Assembly (NCBI RefSeq): GCF_033115175.1
Contig: NC_084837.1
Location: 25,994,266 to 26,058,265 of the forward strand
Source: Lepus europaeus
Lineage: Eukaryota; Chordata; Mammalia; Lagomorpha; Leporidae
DNA: 64,000 nt
Direction: 5' to 3'
In this document: positions 63,905 to 64,000 of the stretch, one piece after another
Layout: each line of letters opens with the position of its first letter
Numbering within the stretch: position 1 is the first letter of the stretch
Translations under genes and position numbers: made by a program
The notes under the pieces: model-generated
Database searches by the model: none
Seen by the model: only the letters and a program-made list of their open reading frames with translations
What the model was told of the DNA's origin: nothing

Positions 63905-64000
63905 CAAGATTCATTTATTTATTTGAAAGGCAGAGCCACAGAGAGGCAGAGGCAGAGGCAGAGACAGAGAGAGAGGTCTTCTATCTGCTGGTTCACTCCC
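63905..64000 (-). mobile_element. C repeat cut by window edge
   Basis: AAGATTCATTTATTTATTTG and GAGGTCTTCTATCTGCTGG; its head is outside. Confidence 0.85.

Overview
This is a stretch of mammalian nuclear genome, most likely European rabbit (Oryctolagus cuniculus) or a close leporid. Three things support this. Intron-split genes match mammalian NEMF, KLHDC2 and KLHDC1. There are about 65 copies of the lagomorph-specific C repeat (CSINE), a tRNA-derived SINE whose sense strand opens with a GGGGCCGGCGCTGTGG-like sequence. A tiny L1 insertion at 58106-58167 matches what I remember of the rabbit L1 3' end. Family names and comparisons with human proteins are from memory; no search was run.

Layout. 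Positions 1-33858 (+) carry the last 25 coding exons of NEMF, the 60S-bound factor of ribosome-associated quality control. All 25 exons join in one open frame (2,496 nt, 831 residues plus stop); the first exons, with the N-terminal catalytic domain, lie off the left edge. Positions 33859-35060 hold the facing 3' ends of NEMF and KLHDC2. Positions 35061-46125 (-) carry the complete 13-exon coding region of KLHDC2 (1,221 nt, 406 residues), starting in a CpG island at about 45380-46660. Positions 46660-54540 are intergenic and repeat-rich, with an L1 ORF1-region fragment and a solo LTR. Positions 54540-62838 (-) carry the 3' end of KLHDC1: its last two coding exons (62786-62838 and 56091-56262), the large intron between them and a presumed 3' UTR. 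The rest of KLHDC1 lies off the right edge. Gene order and orientation (NEMF facing KLHDC2, then KLHDC1 co-oriented with KLHDC2) match human 14q21 as I recall it.

Function. NEMF marks stalled nascent chains with C-terminal tails. KLHDC2 and KLHDC1 are paralogous substrate receptors of Cullin-2 ubiquitin ligases that read C-terminal degrons. The three genes thus sit in related protein-quality-control pathways, although nothing in the sequence shows co-regulation.

Non-coding content. Introns are dominated by C repeats of three kinds: a form with an (AAATAAA)n-type tail, a GC-rich poly(A)-tailed form (called B form here) that often keeps target-site duplications, and older degraded copies. There are also L1 fragments, MIR/L2 relics, hAT and mariner-type DNA transposon remnants, and microsatellites. 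I found no operon, CRISPR array, prokaryotic system or clearly new gene. The points most worth checking are an 81-nt NEMF intron that is open in frame, SINEs inserted very close to two NEMF splice sites, a KLHDC1 stop codon that appears to clip its C-terminus, and a dispersed mariner-like MITE.
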